Shown here: positions 1 to 8,243 of the stretch, piece after piece
How the letters are laid out: each line of letters begins with the position of its first letter
How positions within the stretch are numbered: the stretch's first letter is position 1
NCBI GenBank assembly: GCA_031549085.1
Contig: JAVBQL010000005.1
Coordinates: 1 to 27,230, forward strand
Source: JAVBQL01 sp031549085
GTDB lineage: Bacteria > Spirochaetota > GWE2-31-10 > MWDO01
Length of the DNA: 27,230 bases
Direction of reading: 5' to 3'
The notes under the pieces: model-generated
The model's input: only the letters and a program-made list of their open reading frames with translations
Told to the model about the DNA's origin: nothing
Database searches by the model: none
Made by a program: the position numbers and the translations under genes

Positions 1-290
1 CTATCAATATTTAACAATCGTTAAATTATTATTTCTGGTTTCCATGTCATTACGATAATATCAAACGAGCGAACGCTACTCAAAAAAGAAAAAAAAGAGA
101 GAATAGATTTGTATAGGCTTAAGGTAAAAACCCCGCCTATACAAATCTACTTTTTCTTTTCTTTCTCTTTTTTTAAGTGACGTTTGCCTATTAAGTGCAA
201 TCTTCTGAAAGGTAATAATCCAACAGACTCTAATTATCAGTGCTGCTTGATTATCCATTGCAGACAACAATATTTATCTAACCATTTTCT
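1..290 (-). repeat. Dispersed repeat R1, copy C, with central palindrome
   Basis: Read on the minus strand, bases 1-80 align closely with 9495-9575 (copy B). Shared blocks include a GTAGCGTTCGCTC-like segment and an ATATTGATAG end. Bases 172-225 match the other arm of copy B. The centre is a hairpin with a perfect 15-bp stem (104-118 with 135-149) flanked by A/G-rich and T/C-rich arms. One stem pair is A:T here and G:C in copy B, a compensating change. The repeat is cut by the window start. No protein is supported here. Confidence 0.7.
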
Positions 291-354
291 TGATTATTTG
301 TACTAATAACATATAAAATGAATGAATATCGCTTAAAAAAAGAGAAAAAATATC

Positions 355-383
355 TTGACAAAAAATCAAATAGAGGTTATAAA
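355..383 (+). promoter_or_regulatory. Sigma70-type promoter of tRNA-Val
   Basis: TTGACA at 355-360 and TATAAA at 378-383 are separated by 17 bp. The predicted start is near 390, about 8 nt before the mature tRNA. Confidence 0.85.
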
Positions 384-397
384 TTGTATCAAGTTTC

Positions 398-470
398 GGG
401 CGGTTAGCTCAGCTGGGAGAGCGCCTGCCTTACAAGCAGGATGTCGTCAGTTCGATCCTGGCACTGCCCA
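398..470 (+). tRNA. tRNA-Val (anticodon TAC)
   Basis: A full cloverleaf can be drawn. The acceptor stem GGGCGGT pairs with ACTGCCC (one G-U). The D arm contains AGCTCAGCTGGGAGAGC. The anticodon stem CCTGC/GCAGG carries loop CTTACAA, giving anticodon TAC (reads GUA valine codons). The T loop contains TTCGATC. The 3' CCA is not encoded, so it must be added after transcription. The gene stands alone, with its own promoter and terminator. Confidence 0.97.
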
Positions 471-478
471 AATTATAA

Positions 479-506
479 AACAGATGAAAACTCATCTGTT
501 TTTTTT
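479..506 (+). terminator. Rho-independent terminator of tRNA-Val
   Basis: A 9-bp perfect stem (479-487 with 492-500) with loop AAAC is followed by an uninterrupted T run to 506. Confidence 0.9.
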
Positions 507-548
507 ATTATTTTTTACAGTACATTACATATAGAATGGCACTACCTA

Positions 549-586
549 ACAAAGATTTTATATCGTTTACGCTGATAAAATCGACT
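549..586 (+). repeat. Degenerate copy of the 38-nt hairpin core (E0)
   Basis: This stretch starts ACAAAGATTTT and ends AAAATCGACT. It is the same length (38 nt) and has the same two ends as the reverse complement of the cores at 3953-3990 and 4186-4223, but the middle differs and the flanks no longer form a stem. Confidence 0.55.
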
Positions 587-627
587 TGTATTATGTTTCT
601 GCTCTCTATAATATGCTATTATTTCCT

Positions 628-665
628 CCTCTTCCTATGTAGGAAGAGGGTAGGGGAGATGGTAG
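628..665 (+). repeat. REP-like hairpin H1
   Basis: CCTCTTCCT (628-636) pairs with AGGAAGAGG (641-649), followed by a TAGGGGAGATGGTAG tail. The hairpin-plus-tail design recurs at 3862-3904, 12070-12110 and 19058-19090. Here it ends 2 nt from the flbB stop codon, so it may define the 3' end of the flagellar operon transcript. Confidence 0.65.
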
Positions 666-667
666 AA

Positions 668-1336
668 TTAGAAATTAAAATCCTCGTTCAAAATCTCAAC
701 ACCATTATCTTCTGTATTTGCAGAGTATTGAAGTTTTCTAAGCACATTTGCAGCCTTCTCCTTATCAGTATCACTCATAAGCTTTAGATAGTATGGTGAT
801 AGAGATGTTGCACCAAGCTCCTCAGCATAAGCAGTTATCTCCCTTAATATATCAACAACATCACTGTCGGTCTGCTTTGATAATATCGCAACAGCACTTA
901 CTGGAGGCATGTTATACAAACTTACAGCCTGCTCTCTTAAATTCTTCTTTCTGTCATTCTTTTGTGTCTCAAGTTCATTCAACATGGTCTCTTTTTTTGC
1001 AAGCTCTCTCTCTTTTTCATTGATAGACTCTATCTTCTTCATAGCGTCATTCTCTTTAGCAATTACCTCTTTCTCTCTGTTGTTGATCTGCTCTTCCATC
1101 AATACGAGTTTATCTTGGTTTTTAGCAAGTTCCACTCTCTCAAGGAGATATGGATCTTCTGCACTGGAAATCTTCTTTTTTAGTGTATTTGCTCTTATGC
1201 TATCTATAATTGGTATTGGAAGGCTAACCCCAAACATTTTTCCAACACTGTCAACGATTAGAACACCAACTATTGCTGATGCAATAACGAGTAGAACCCA
1301 TATGGCTATTAATTTTTTACTAACTATTTTTGTCAT
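668..1336 (-). CDS. flbB: FlbB-like periplasmic flagellar collar protein
   Basis: 222 residues from the ATG at 1336, which has GGGGGAAAG just upstream; a TTG four codons earlier lies inside that ribosome-binding site and is unlikely to be used. One membrane segment (about residues 7-29) is followed by a charged Lys/Glu-rich coiled coil (about 65-140) and a compact C-terminal domain with LYNMPPVSAVAILSK, like the MgtE-N-type domain of FlbB. In Borrelia, FlbB is an inner-membrane-anchored protein at the base of the periplasmic flagellar collar; that role is family knowledge and is inferred here from architecture and position. It is the last gene of the fliE...fliJ operon, 43 nt after the transglycosylase gene. 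A generic MotE-like chaperone is the main alternative. Confidence 0.7.
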   Translation of the reverse strand: MTKIVSKKLIAIWVLLVIASAIVGVLIVDSVGKMFGVSLPIPIIDSIRANTLKKKISSAEDPYLLERVELAKNQDKLVLMEEQINNREKEVIAKENDAMKKIESINEKERELAKKETMLNELETQKNDRKKNLREQAVSLYNMPPVSAVAILSKQTDSDVVDILREITAYAEELGATSLSPYYLKLMSDTDKEKAANVLRKLQYSANTEDNGVEILNEDFNF

Positions 1337-1379
1337 TCTTTCCCCCAAAAGAATTTTTTTTGTTTATCTAAATAAGCTC

Positions 1380-1997
1380 TTATTTAAATAGATTTCTCTT
1401 TATTTTCTTTACATAATTTTGTGTCTCTTGAATATTAGGCACACCGCCTGCATAGTCCACTCTGTGCGGACCTGCATTGTATGCTGCAAGGGCATGGTCA
1501 AGATTGCCATTATATTTCTCAAGCATCATCTTGAGATATTTTACCCCGCCATCAATATTCTCTTCTATAGAAAATGGATTTTCAACGCCAAGCTCTTTTG
1601 CCGTATCGGGCATAAGCTGCATCAAACCCATAGCACCCACTCTTGATATACTGTTTGGATTAAAACCAGACTCCTGCTTTATAACGCTGTTTATTAGGTC
1701 TTTAGAGAGCTTATACTGCTTTGAAGCCTCCTCAATAGCTCGCTCTATTCGGGTAGCTGCACTCTCATTACTGTTTTTTGGAGTGCTCTCTATTTTAACT
1801 TCGTTAGTAAGAGATGATGATGACAAAAGAGGATGAACCTCACTGTTTTTTTCTGTGTTACTAACTTTTTGGCTTCTTTCAGCAAGCATTTCATTAAAGT
1901 TGTTGATAAATTCTGGCTTAACATTGTTGCCATACTCTTTGAAACTTGCTTTTAGATAATTTATCCTCGCATAGACATTGCTAATGCTATCACTCAC
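1380..1997 (-). CDS. Flagellum-associated lytic transglycosylase (SLT domain)
   Basis: 205 residues from a GTG start at 1997, preceded by GGGGGGAAG; the GTG overlaps the end of fliJ by 8 nt, which suggests translational coupling. Residues 1-80 are a linker-rich region without an obvious signal peptide. Residues 82-205 are a lysozyme-like SLT domain: KQESGFNPN with the presumed catalytic Glu109, then GAMGLMQLMP, ENIDGG and ALAAYNAGP. Enzymes of this family cut the glycan strands of peptidoglycan with formation of 1,6-anhydro-muramic acid. Its place inside the flagellar operon suggests that it opens the wall for the rod, as FlgJ does in proteobacteria. How it reaches the periplasm is unclear; the flagellar export apparatus is one possibility (inference). 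Confidence 0.85.
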   Translation of the reverse strand: MSDSISNVYARINYLKASFKEYGNNVKPEFINNFNEMLAERSQKVSNTEKNSEVHPLLSSSSLTNEVKIESTPKNSNESAATRIERAIEEASKQYKLSKDLINSVIKQESGFNPNSISRVGAMGLMQLMPDTAKELGVENPFSIEENIDGGVKYLKMMLEKYNGNLDHALAAYNAGPHRVDYAGGVPNIQETQNYVKKIKRNLFK

Positions 1998-2454
1998 TAT
2001 CTTCCCCCCCAAACCTGCTTAATATGTAGGCCTTATTTGCAGAATCATCTATACTTTTAATTTCGTCCAATTGAATTTCTTCTTTATACTTTATATGCTC
2101 TTTTTCTCTTAACTTTGTGAATATTTTTCGCTCTTTAGTTGCGAGAAATAGTGCCTCTCTAAGCTCTTCCAAGGTTGGCAGAAGTCGCTCTATTTCCGTT
2201 TTGTTTTGCTCAATTTTTATCTTGAGTCCCTTTATATAGTTGTCCCTTATTGATAGTGAATTGTAATCAACAATATTACTTTCATAAAGTATATCAGAAT
2301 CGATTGCTCTCTCTATGCCACTATATAGATCATCAACCTCTTTTTCCAAGAGCTGTTTTTGCTGTAGCACCTTTGCATATTGCTCTTTTGCTATGTGCTC
2401 TTTATGCTCTTTTATACGAAGAATTCTCTCCAGCTTAAAAACGAATTTTTTCAT
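1990..2454 (-). CDS. fliJ: Flagellar export chaperone FliJ
   Basis: 154 residues, almost wholly alpha-helical and charged. It begins with the FliJ-like MKKFVFKLERILRIKE segment and continues as a long coiled coil, the usual size and form of FliJ. In the family, FliJ is the central stalk of the flagellar type III export ATPase: it sits in the FliI ring and contacts FlhA. The ATG lies 3 nt after the fliI stop codon, and its ribosome-binding site is within the Glu-rich end of fliI. The 3' end overlaps the transglycosylase start. The call rests on architecture and synteny as much as on sequence, since FliJ is poorly conserved. Confidence 0.9.
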   Translation of the reverse strand: MKKFVFKLERILRIKEHKEHIAKEQYAKVLQQKQLLEKEVDDLYSGIERAIDSDILYESNIVDYNSLSIRDNYIKGLKIKIEQNKTEIERLLPTLEELREALFLATKERKIFTKLREKEHIKYKEEIQLDEIKSIDDSANKAYILSRFGGEDSE

Positions 2455-2457
2455 TTT

Positions 2458-3825
2458 TTAGAAAAACTCCTCTTCACTCTCCTCATCGGAGCTACCATTC
2501 ACACTATCTATAATTTCATCTATTAAATGAAGAATCTCATCATAATCAAAGGCCTCTTCAATATTTTGTGTCAAAAAATCATCTATCCTATTTTTCAATA
2601 GTATTGCCAAATCTGTCTTTGGATTTGTTCCACTTGCATATGCACCAATGCTTATTAGATCCTCTTTGTCTTGATACTCTGCAATAAGCTCTCTTATAAG
2701 ATTTGCTTTTTCGGTATGCTCTTTTTTGGTTACTTTTATCATAAGTCTTGATATTGATGAGAGCACATCGATTGCTGGATAGTGGTTCATATGTGCAAGT
2801 TTTCTTGATAAGACGATATGTCCATCAAGGATACCACGAACGGCGTCACTTATTGGCTCATCCATATCATCACCCTCAACAAGAACTGTATATATTCCAG
2901 TTATACTTCCAACCTCATTTGTACCAGCTCTCTCTAGCAGTTTTGGAAGAAGTGAGAAGACTGATGGGGTATAACCTCTTGTTGTTGGCGGTTCACCTGC
3001 TGCAAGTCCAATCTCTCTTTGAGCCAAGGCAAAACGGGTTAGAGAGTCCATCATAAGGATTACATCCTTGCCCTGATCTCTAAAGTACTCAGCAATTGTT
3101 GTTGCAACATATGCCCCGCGCACCCTACAAAGAGCATTCTTATTTGAACTTGCATATACAATGACAGATTTTTTTAATCCCTCTTCACCAAGGTCATACT
3201 CAATAAACTCTTTTAGCTCACGACCTCTCTCCCCTATGAGGGCAATAACATTGACATCTGCAACAGCGTTTCTTGCAATCATGCCAAGAAGGGTAGATTT
3301 TCCTACACCACTTCCTGCAAATATACCAATTCTCTGTCCCTTACCAATGGTTATCAGTCCATCGATGGCTTTTATCCCTGTTGGCATAGGTTTTACAATG
3401 TTTTGTCTAGACATGGCATCTGATGGAAGGTTAAATATAGAGTATTGCTCTTTGCTTCCTATCCCGCCATGACCATCATAGTCTTTTCCAAGTCCATCTA
3501 GAACTCTACCCAAGAGATGTTCACCAACAAAGACAGAGAGCTGCTCTCCAGTTGCTGTTACTCTGTTGCCAACCTCTATCCCCTCCATCTCATCATAGCA
3601 CACAATTTTGACCCTATCTTTCTCCAAGCCTACAACTTCACCAGAGATAGTCTTGCCAGAGGATAGAGTAATTTTGCACACCTCACCAATAACAGCATTT
3701 GGTCCTTTAGATTCTACTAAAAGCCCTGTTACTCGTGAGATTTTACCTTCATATTTGATTGGATCTACTTTTTCGACGATTGCTTGATATTTTTCTATAT
3801 CGAAGTCTAAAGAAAAGTTTGCCAT
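2458..3825 (-). CDS. fliI: Flagellar export ATPase FliI
   Basis: 455 residues. Walker A is AGSGVGKS (170-177), Walker B is VILMMD (255-260), and AGEPPTTRGYTPSVFSLLP (276-294) is the type III secretion ATPase signature. FliI is a cytoplasmic hexameric ATPase at the base of the flagellar export gate, regulated by FliH and FliJ. The length is normal except for a short acidic tail (SSDEESEEEFF). The start ATG is preceded by a GGGGGG run instead of a standard AGGAGG. It is separated from fliH by about 480 bp containing three hairpin elements, so it may be expressed differently from the upstream genes (inference). Confidence 0.97.
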   Translation of the reverse strand: MANFSLDFDIEKYQAIVEKVDPIKYEGKISRVTGLLVESKGPNAVIGEVCKITLSSGKTISGEVVGLEKDRVKIVCYDEMEGIEVGNRVTATGEQLSVFVGEHLLGRVLDGLGKDYDGHGGIGSKEQYSIFNLPSDAMSRQNIVKPMPTGIKAIDGLITIGKGQRIGIFAGSGVGKSTLLGMIARNAVADVNVIALIGERGRELKEFIEYDLGEEGLKKSVIVYASSNKNALCRVRGAYVATTIAEYFRDQGKDVILMMDSLTRFALAQREIGLAAGEPPTTRGYTPSVFSLLPKLLERAGTNEVGSITGIYTVLVEGDDMDEPISDAVRGILDGHIVLSRKLAHMNHYPAIDVLSSISRLMIKVTKKEHTEKANLIRELIAEYQDKEDLISIGAYASGTNPKTDLAILLKNRIDDFLTQNIEEAFDYDEILHLIDEIIDSVNGSSDEESEEEFF

Positions 3826-3861
3826 ATTTCCCCCCGATCAATGACATTGTTATCTTTTTTT

Positions 3862-3904
3862 CTACCATCTCCCCTTTGTCCCCTCTTCCTACATAGAAAG
3901 AGGG
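3862..3904 (-). repeat. REP-like hairpin H2
   Basis: On the minus strand, CCCCTCTTTCT pairs imperfectly with AGGAAGAGGGG (plus-strand arms 3894-3904 and 3880-3890), followed by an AAGGGGAGATGGTAG tail. The tail matches that of H1 at 628-665. It sits 37 bp upstream of fliI within the operon, in the opposite orientation to the other three copies. Confidence 0.65.
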
Positions 3905-3926
3905 GAGAGAAGAAATATAATTAGTT

Positions 3927-4015
3927 GTATAGAGGAATAGCCATACAATATAAGTCGATTTTGTTATACAAAGCGTGACAAAATCTTTGTTATATTGTAT
4001 GCTATTCCTCTATAC
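3927..4015. repeat. Variable-stem hairpin element E1
   Basis: Arms 3927-3952 and 3991-4015 are complementary over 25 bp with one bulged C. They enclose a 38-nt core (3953-3990) that begins AGTCGATTTTGT and ends ACAAAATCTTTGT. The core is identical, 38 of 38, to that at 4186-4223, while the arms are unrelated in sequence. The core is itself partly self-complementary (GATTTTGT/ACAAAATC). Confidence 0.9.
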
Positions 4016-4036
4016 TTATAAATAACATACAATATA

Positions 4037-4076
4037 AGCAATTTTTATTTTGTGCAAGTTAATATAAAATCTTTGT
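4037..4076. repeat. Degenerate variable-stem core E5
   Basis: This stretch has the TTTTGT and AAAATCTTTGT blocks in the same order and spacing as the E1/E2 core, with substitutions between them. Short AT-only flanks remain partly complementary. It is probably a decayed copy between E1 and E2. Confidence 0.5.
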
Positions 4077-4121
4077 TATATATCTCCTATAACTCTTTTG
4101 CTACATAAGTTAGTTTTCATA

Positions 4122-4292
4122 ACAATGAATATGTCAAAAGATTTTTATTTTTTTCTTTTTCATATGGCTGTAGATGAAGTAAATAAGTCGATTTTGTTAT
4201 ACAAAGCGTGACAAAATCTTTGTTATTTACTTCATCTACAGCCTGACAAAAAAATCCAAGAAAAATGCTTTGTCTTTTTACATATTCATTTG
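4122..4292. repeat. Variable-stem hairpin element E2 in a nested palindrome
   Basis: A perfect 20-bp stem (4166-4185 with 4224-4243) encloses the 38-nt core 4186-4223, identical to the E1 core. The symmetry continues outwards imperfectly: 4122-4141 (ending TATGTCAAAAGA) is complementary to 4273-4292. The whole structure of about 170 bp fills the space before the fliH stop codon. Confidence 0.9.
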
Positions 4293-4307
4293 TATTGCAT
4301 ACTTTTT

Positions 4308-5240
4308 CTATTTTTCTTTCTCTTTGCTTTTTCCTTTTGATTGGATAGGAACAAGCTCTAGGATCTTCTCCTCTATCTCCAATAGCTGACTTGAGATTCT
4401 TGCATCTATTGAGCCAAAATCTGTCTCAATTACACAGCCCCCCTGATCAACTGTTGTATCTTCCAATATTTTTAAGTTACCAATATTTTCAAAGTTCTTG
4501 ATGAACTCCTCTTTATGTTTTGTTGTCATATCTAGGTCTGAAAGATTTACCCTTATTGATATATCACCTTTAGATTTAAGCTTTTGCAGTGCATGGTTTA
4601 CATTGTTAAGCACAATATCTTTCTGGCTCTCTGAGATAACTTTTACAACTTTTTTTGCAACTAAGAGAATTAGATCTATTATCTGCTGTTCAACTTCGAC
4701 AAATATTTGGTTTCTTCTTTCGATAGTCTTGTCAAGTATAGTTTGTACTCTCTCAACAAGCCTGTTTACCTCTTCTACACCCTTTTTGTACCCTTCATCC
4801 CAGCCATCTTGATAGCCTCTCTTTCGTGCATCATTTAGGAGTCTTGTCTCCTTCTCTTTCATCTCATTTTCTATCTGCTTTGCATCTTCATTTGCCTTTT
4901 GGATTATCTCTTTTGCTTCCTCTTCAATCTTTGCTTTCTCTTCAAGAGCCTCTTCATTCTGTTTTTTAAAGTAGTCATGTGCCTCGTTTTTAGCTCTGTC
5001 GAGAATTTGCTGATACTCTGTTTCAGCTTCCTCCATCATAAGGCGCTTTTTCTCTTCAAACTCTTTTTCAAATGCTTCAGCTTCTGCTTTTAAATCATCA
5101 ATATTTTTACCATCAAACTCCTCTTGGAATCCCTCTTCTTCTGGTAAAATCTCTTCAACACTACTAAAAGATGGAACATCTATCGGTATCTCTTTATTAT
5201 CTGCAACTACTTCATTACTTTTAAAAACATTTTTTGCCAA
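4308..5240 (-). CDS. fliH: Flagellar export ATPase regulator FliH
   Basis: 310 residues from a TTG start; GGAGGT lies 6 nt upstream and no in-frame ATG competes. The N-terminal third is very acidic, followed by a long coiled coil (about residues 45-140). A GxxxG series follows (Gly142, 146, 150 and 154, in GYQDGWDEGYKKG), the hallmark of FliH. The C-terminal part (about 165-305) is the FliH/V-ATPase-E-like domain (VVKVISESQKDIVLNNVNHAL). FliH dimers bind FliI, hold it inactive and dock it at the C-ring. The gene is 56 nt downstream of fliG. The acidic N-terminus is longer than in enteric FliH. Confidence 0.93.
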   Translation of the reverse strand: MAKNVFKSNEVVADNKEIPIDVPSFSSVEEILPEEEGFQEEFDGKNIDDLKAEAEAFEKEFEEKKRLMMEEAETEYQQILDRAKNEAHDYFKKQNEEALEEKAKIEEEAKEIIQKANEDAKQIENEMKEKETRLLNDARKRGYQDGWDEGYKKGVEEVNRLVERVQTILDKTIERRNQIFVEVEQQIIDLILLVAKKVVKVISESQKDIVLNNVNHALQKLKSKGDISIRVNLSDLDMTTKHKEEFIKNFENIGNLKILEDTTVDQGGCVIETDFGSIDARISSQLLEIEEKILELVPIQSKGKSKEKEK

Positions 5241-5296
5241 AGCTCTACCTCCACTCTTCTACTTTAAAGAATTATCCTTTTATCAATACAATTTTA

Positions 5297-6388
5297 CTAT
5301 ACAATAAGTTCATCTTCACCAGCACGAGCAATAACAATCTCTCCGCTATCTTCAAGCTTTCTGATTACAGAGACTATCTTTTGCTGAGACTCCTCAACAT
5401 CCTTCAATCTAACAGGTCCCATAAAGTCCATATCCTCTTTTAATACAGAAGATGCTCTCTTTGACATGTTTCTAAAGATCTTGTCCTGAACCTCACTGTT
5501 TACACCCTTTAGTGCCTTTGCAAGCTCTGTTGTATCAACCTCACGCAGAACTTTTTGAATATCTCTGTCTCCAAGAAGAACGATATCTTCGAATACGAAC
5601 ATTCTCTTCTTGATATCTTCTGCCAAGTCTGGATCTTCCTCTTCCAATGTCTCGAGTATTGTTCTCTCTGTTGTTCTATCAACCAAGTTCAATATCTCAA
5701 CAATCGTATCAACACCACCAGCAGCAGTAAAGTCTTCACTAGCAAGTGTAGAAAGTTTCTTCTCTAAGACTCTCTCAACCTCACGCAAAACCTCTGGAGA
5801 GGTTCTATCCATTGTTGCAATACGTCTTGCAACATCAGATTGAATCTCATGCGGCAAAGCTCCAAGAATCAATGATGCCTTGTTTGACTCTAAGTATGCC
5901 AAAATCAATGCTATCGTTTGAGGGTGCTCTCCCTGTATAAAGTTCAGCAAGTGCTGAGGATCTGTCCTTCTGATAAAATCAAATGGACGAACCTGAAGGC
6001 TTGAGGTTAGCTTATTTATTATTTCAGATGCTCTTGTTCCTCCAAGTGCTTTTTCAAGAAGCTCTTTAGCATAGTCAATACCACCGTTTGTGATAAAGTC
6101 TTTTGCCATCATAAGCTCTTGAAACTCCATCAAGACTCTGTCTCTATCTTCAGGTTCAACAGTCTCAATTCTTGCTATCTCAAAGGTTAGCTGTTCAATC
6201 TCCTCTTCTCTAAGGTGTTTGAATATACCTGAGGAGACTTCACTTCCCAAAGTTACTAAGAATATAGCAGCTTTTTGTCTACCATTGAGTGTTTTTCTAT
6301 GAGATGAGCTTTTGCTTTTGCTGCTGGCACCGCCGCCTTTGGACTTTGAGCCTGCTGGCAAGTCATCTATAATTACATCATCAGACAT
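5297..6388 (-). CDS. fliG: Flagellar motor switch protein FliG
   Basis: 363 residues. After a Ser/Lys/Gly-rich N-terminal tail (1-32), the protein follows the FliG plan: the FliF-binding N domain (33-115), a middle domain with the EHPQ motif (154-157), the Gly-Gly linker (224-225), the MFVF hinge (263-266), and the C-terminal torque domain whose charged helix (DRDIQKVLREVDTTELAKAL) faces the stator. FliG couples MotA rotation to the rotor. The start has GGTGGAG upstream. The gap to fliF is 93 bp and AT-rich, with only a weak AACAT/ATGTT hairpin. The flexible tail of about 30 residues is longer than in many FliG proteins. Confidence 0.97.
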   Translation of the reverse strand: MSDDVIIDDLPAGSKSKGGGASSKSKSSSHRKTLNGRQKAAIFLVTLGSEVSSGIFKHLREEEIEQLTFEIARIETVEPEDRDRVLMEFQELMMAKDFITNGGIDYAKELLEKALGGTRASEIINKLTSSLQVRPFDFIRRTDPQHLLNFIQGEHPQTIALILAYLESNKASLILGALPHEIQSDVARRIATMDRTSPEVLREVERVLEKKLSTLASEDFTAAGGVDTIVEILNLVDRTTERTILETLEEEDPDLAEDIKKRMFVFEDIVLLGDRDIQKVLREVDTTELAKALKGVNSEVQDKIFRNMSKRASSVLKEDMDFMGPVRLKDVEESQQKIVSVIRKLEDSGEIVIARAGEDELIV

Positions 6389-6481
6389 ATCAACTCCACC
6401 TTTCCACTATTAAATATAACATAAATAATAATGTTTTAAAATATCTTTTTCTTAAACTAAATTATCGGCATTTTTTTAAAA

Positions 6482-8191
6482 CTATTCATCAGATAGCCAA
6501 GTTCTGATAAGTGCTGCAACATCCTCAGGATGCTCTTTTGCAATCTGAACAGCAGTCTCCTGCAACTCAAGACGAGCCTTATCCTCCATAGACATCTCTA
6601 CCTCTAGGCCCTCTTCTTCAGCACTCTTTAGTGCCAATTCACGAGCAATTGCATGTTGGCGAGCAAGCTCTTGTTCTCGAAGCATCTTTTGTCTTTGGAT
6701 CTCTTTCTGTATCAATCTCCAAGCTATTCCAATTCCTAAAATTACAATAACACCTAATATTCCACAAAGTAGCGCAAAGACAATCTGTTGATTTCTCTTC
6801 CATTTAATATCTTCAGACATAAATTCTGCTGATCTATCTTTCTGTATTTCATAAACCTCAACCTTGTCTCCACGTGCATTACTATATCCTATACCCTGCT
6901 CAACAAAGCCCTTGATGCTCTTTATTGTTGCTGGAGAGACCTCTTTGTACTCTCTCATTCTTCTGGTTTTGTCTTGGAAAGTCTTTATTTTTCCCTTCTC
7001 ATCATATTGAAGCTCATATGTTCCATCAACTGTGACCGCTGCAGTTACCTTTGTTATCTCCCAAGGATCCTTCACGATCTCTTTGTTTGATTCTCCAGTT
7101 TGTTCATTTAGGATCTGTTCATCTTTTATATACTTTGTCATCTGTTCCAAAGCACCCTGATATCCTGGAGGAACATTGCTGTCAAATCCTGGAGGCCCCT
7201 CTGGAATCCAGTTTGGTCCCTCAAAAGTCTCTTTTTTTATGCTTGTTGAGATTGGGATACTATATCTTCTCTCTCCATCATCATACGGCAAACCCGGAGT
7301 ACTCTCTTTTAGAACAACAGGAAGTATCTCTTTTCTGTTCTCTTTTTGTTGGTCAAAGTTCATTTGAACATCAACAACGAGTGAGAATCTGTCTCTTGGA
7401 ATTATTTGAGATATTCCATTTTCCAATTTTGATCTATATTTTTCTACCTGTTGTTCACGAATTTTTAAGTTTTCGTTTGTCGTTCTAATTTTTGAATCTG
7501 TCTCTTCATTACTGAAGTCATTTAATTTTTTCCCATAATTATCAGTGATAACCACATGCTCTTTTGTTGCACCATCAATTGAGTTTACGATTAATTCCTC
7601 AATTCCCTTGATAGATGCCTTATTCTCTTCAAAATGTACACCATATTTTGGAGTAATAACAACAGCGACCTTAACAGGTTCTCTCTCACTTAAGTATATT
7701 TTATCTTTTGGCATAGTTATATTAACTTTTGCTGAGTATACCAAGTTTGAAGCCTCCAAGAGATCTGCAAGCTGTCCTTGAAGAGCTGCTCTAAATTTTA
7801 CATCCTCAAGAGCGCGAGATGTGGTAATATTTTTTGAGTTTATTATGTCTTGAAGGGTATAGTTTCCCCTTGGCATAAGTCCATTTTGAGCAAGTGACAT
7901 TATGGCTCTATTTTTCTCTTTATCATTTTTCAAGAGTATTATAGAGTTGTTTTTAACAGTGAATGGGATCTTATCCTCTTCAAGTTTTTTTGAAATTCTT
8001 CCAAAGTCTGCAACATCAATCTCTTTGGCGAATAGTGGAACTCCTACACTTGATGTATTGAAAGAGAACAGTAGAACAAATGCTACTATAACAAGTATAA
8101 CAGCAGCTGCTATGATAACTTTCTGCATAAGAGTTGTTTTTGTGAACAGAGTTTTTACTGTGTCAAAAAATTTCTTTAAAAATTCTGGCAT
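6482..8191 (-). CDS. fliF: Flagellar MS-ring protein FliF
   Basis: 569 residues from the ATG at 8191, preceded by GGGGGGAAAT; a TTG four codons upstream lies within that purine run. Membrane segment 1 is at about residues 24-45, followed by the ring-building YscJ/FliF domains (LLEASNLVYSAKVNITMPK is the typical region). A Pro-rich region with GPNWIPEGPPGFDSNVPPG follows, then membrane segment 2 (about 465-487) and a cytoplasmic tail ending EHPEDVAALIRTWLSDE, the FliG-binding helix. FliF forms the MS ring in the inner membrane, the assembly base of the flagellum. Size and order match the spirochaete family. Confidence 0.97.
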   Translation of the reverse strand: MPEFLKKFFDTVKTLFTKTTLMQKVIIAAAVILVIVAFVLLFSFNTSSVGVPLFAKEIDVADFGRISKKLEEDKIPFTVKNNSIILLKNDKEKNRAIMSLAQNGLMPRGNYTLQDIINSKNITTSRALEDVKFRAALQGQLADLLEASNLVYSAKVNITMPKDKIYLSEREPVKVAVVITPKYGVHFEENKASIKGIEELIVNSIDGATKEHVVITDNYGKKLNDFSNEETDSKIRTTNENLKIREQQVEKYRSKLENGISQIIPRDRFSLVVDVQMNFDQQKENRKEILPVVLKESTPGLPYDDGERRYSIPISTSIKKETFEGPNWIPEGPPGFDSNVPPGYQGALEQMTKYIKDEQILNEQTGESNKEIVKDPWEITKVTAAVTVDGTYELQYDEKGKIKTFQDKTRRMREYKEVSPATIKSIKGFVEQGIGYSNARGDKVEVYEIQKDRSAEFMSEDIKWKRNQQIVFALLCGILGVIVILGIGIAWRLIQKEIQRQKMLREQELARQHAIARELALKSAEEEGLEVEMSMEDKARLELQETAVQIAKEHPEDVAALIRTWLSDE

Positions 8192-8243
8192 ATTTCCCCC
8201 CAAAATAATATGCTAATAAAGATAGATAAAAAGGATCTATTAT

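Noticed and set aside
76..270. Minus-strand 64-codon frame near the window start
   Set aside because: It runs through the palindrome of repeat R1. Composition and the lack of a start site argue against a gene.
909..1391. Plus-strand frame of 160 codons opposite flbB
   Set aside because: It is the antisense of a gene with clear coiled-coil coding and a ribosome-binding site. The plus-strand frame gives Phe/Ser-rich protein without one.
7051..7488. Plus-strand 145-codon frame inside fliF
   Set aside because: A shadow of fliF: no ribosome-binding site, and the fliF frame is clearly the coding one.
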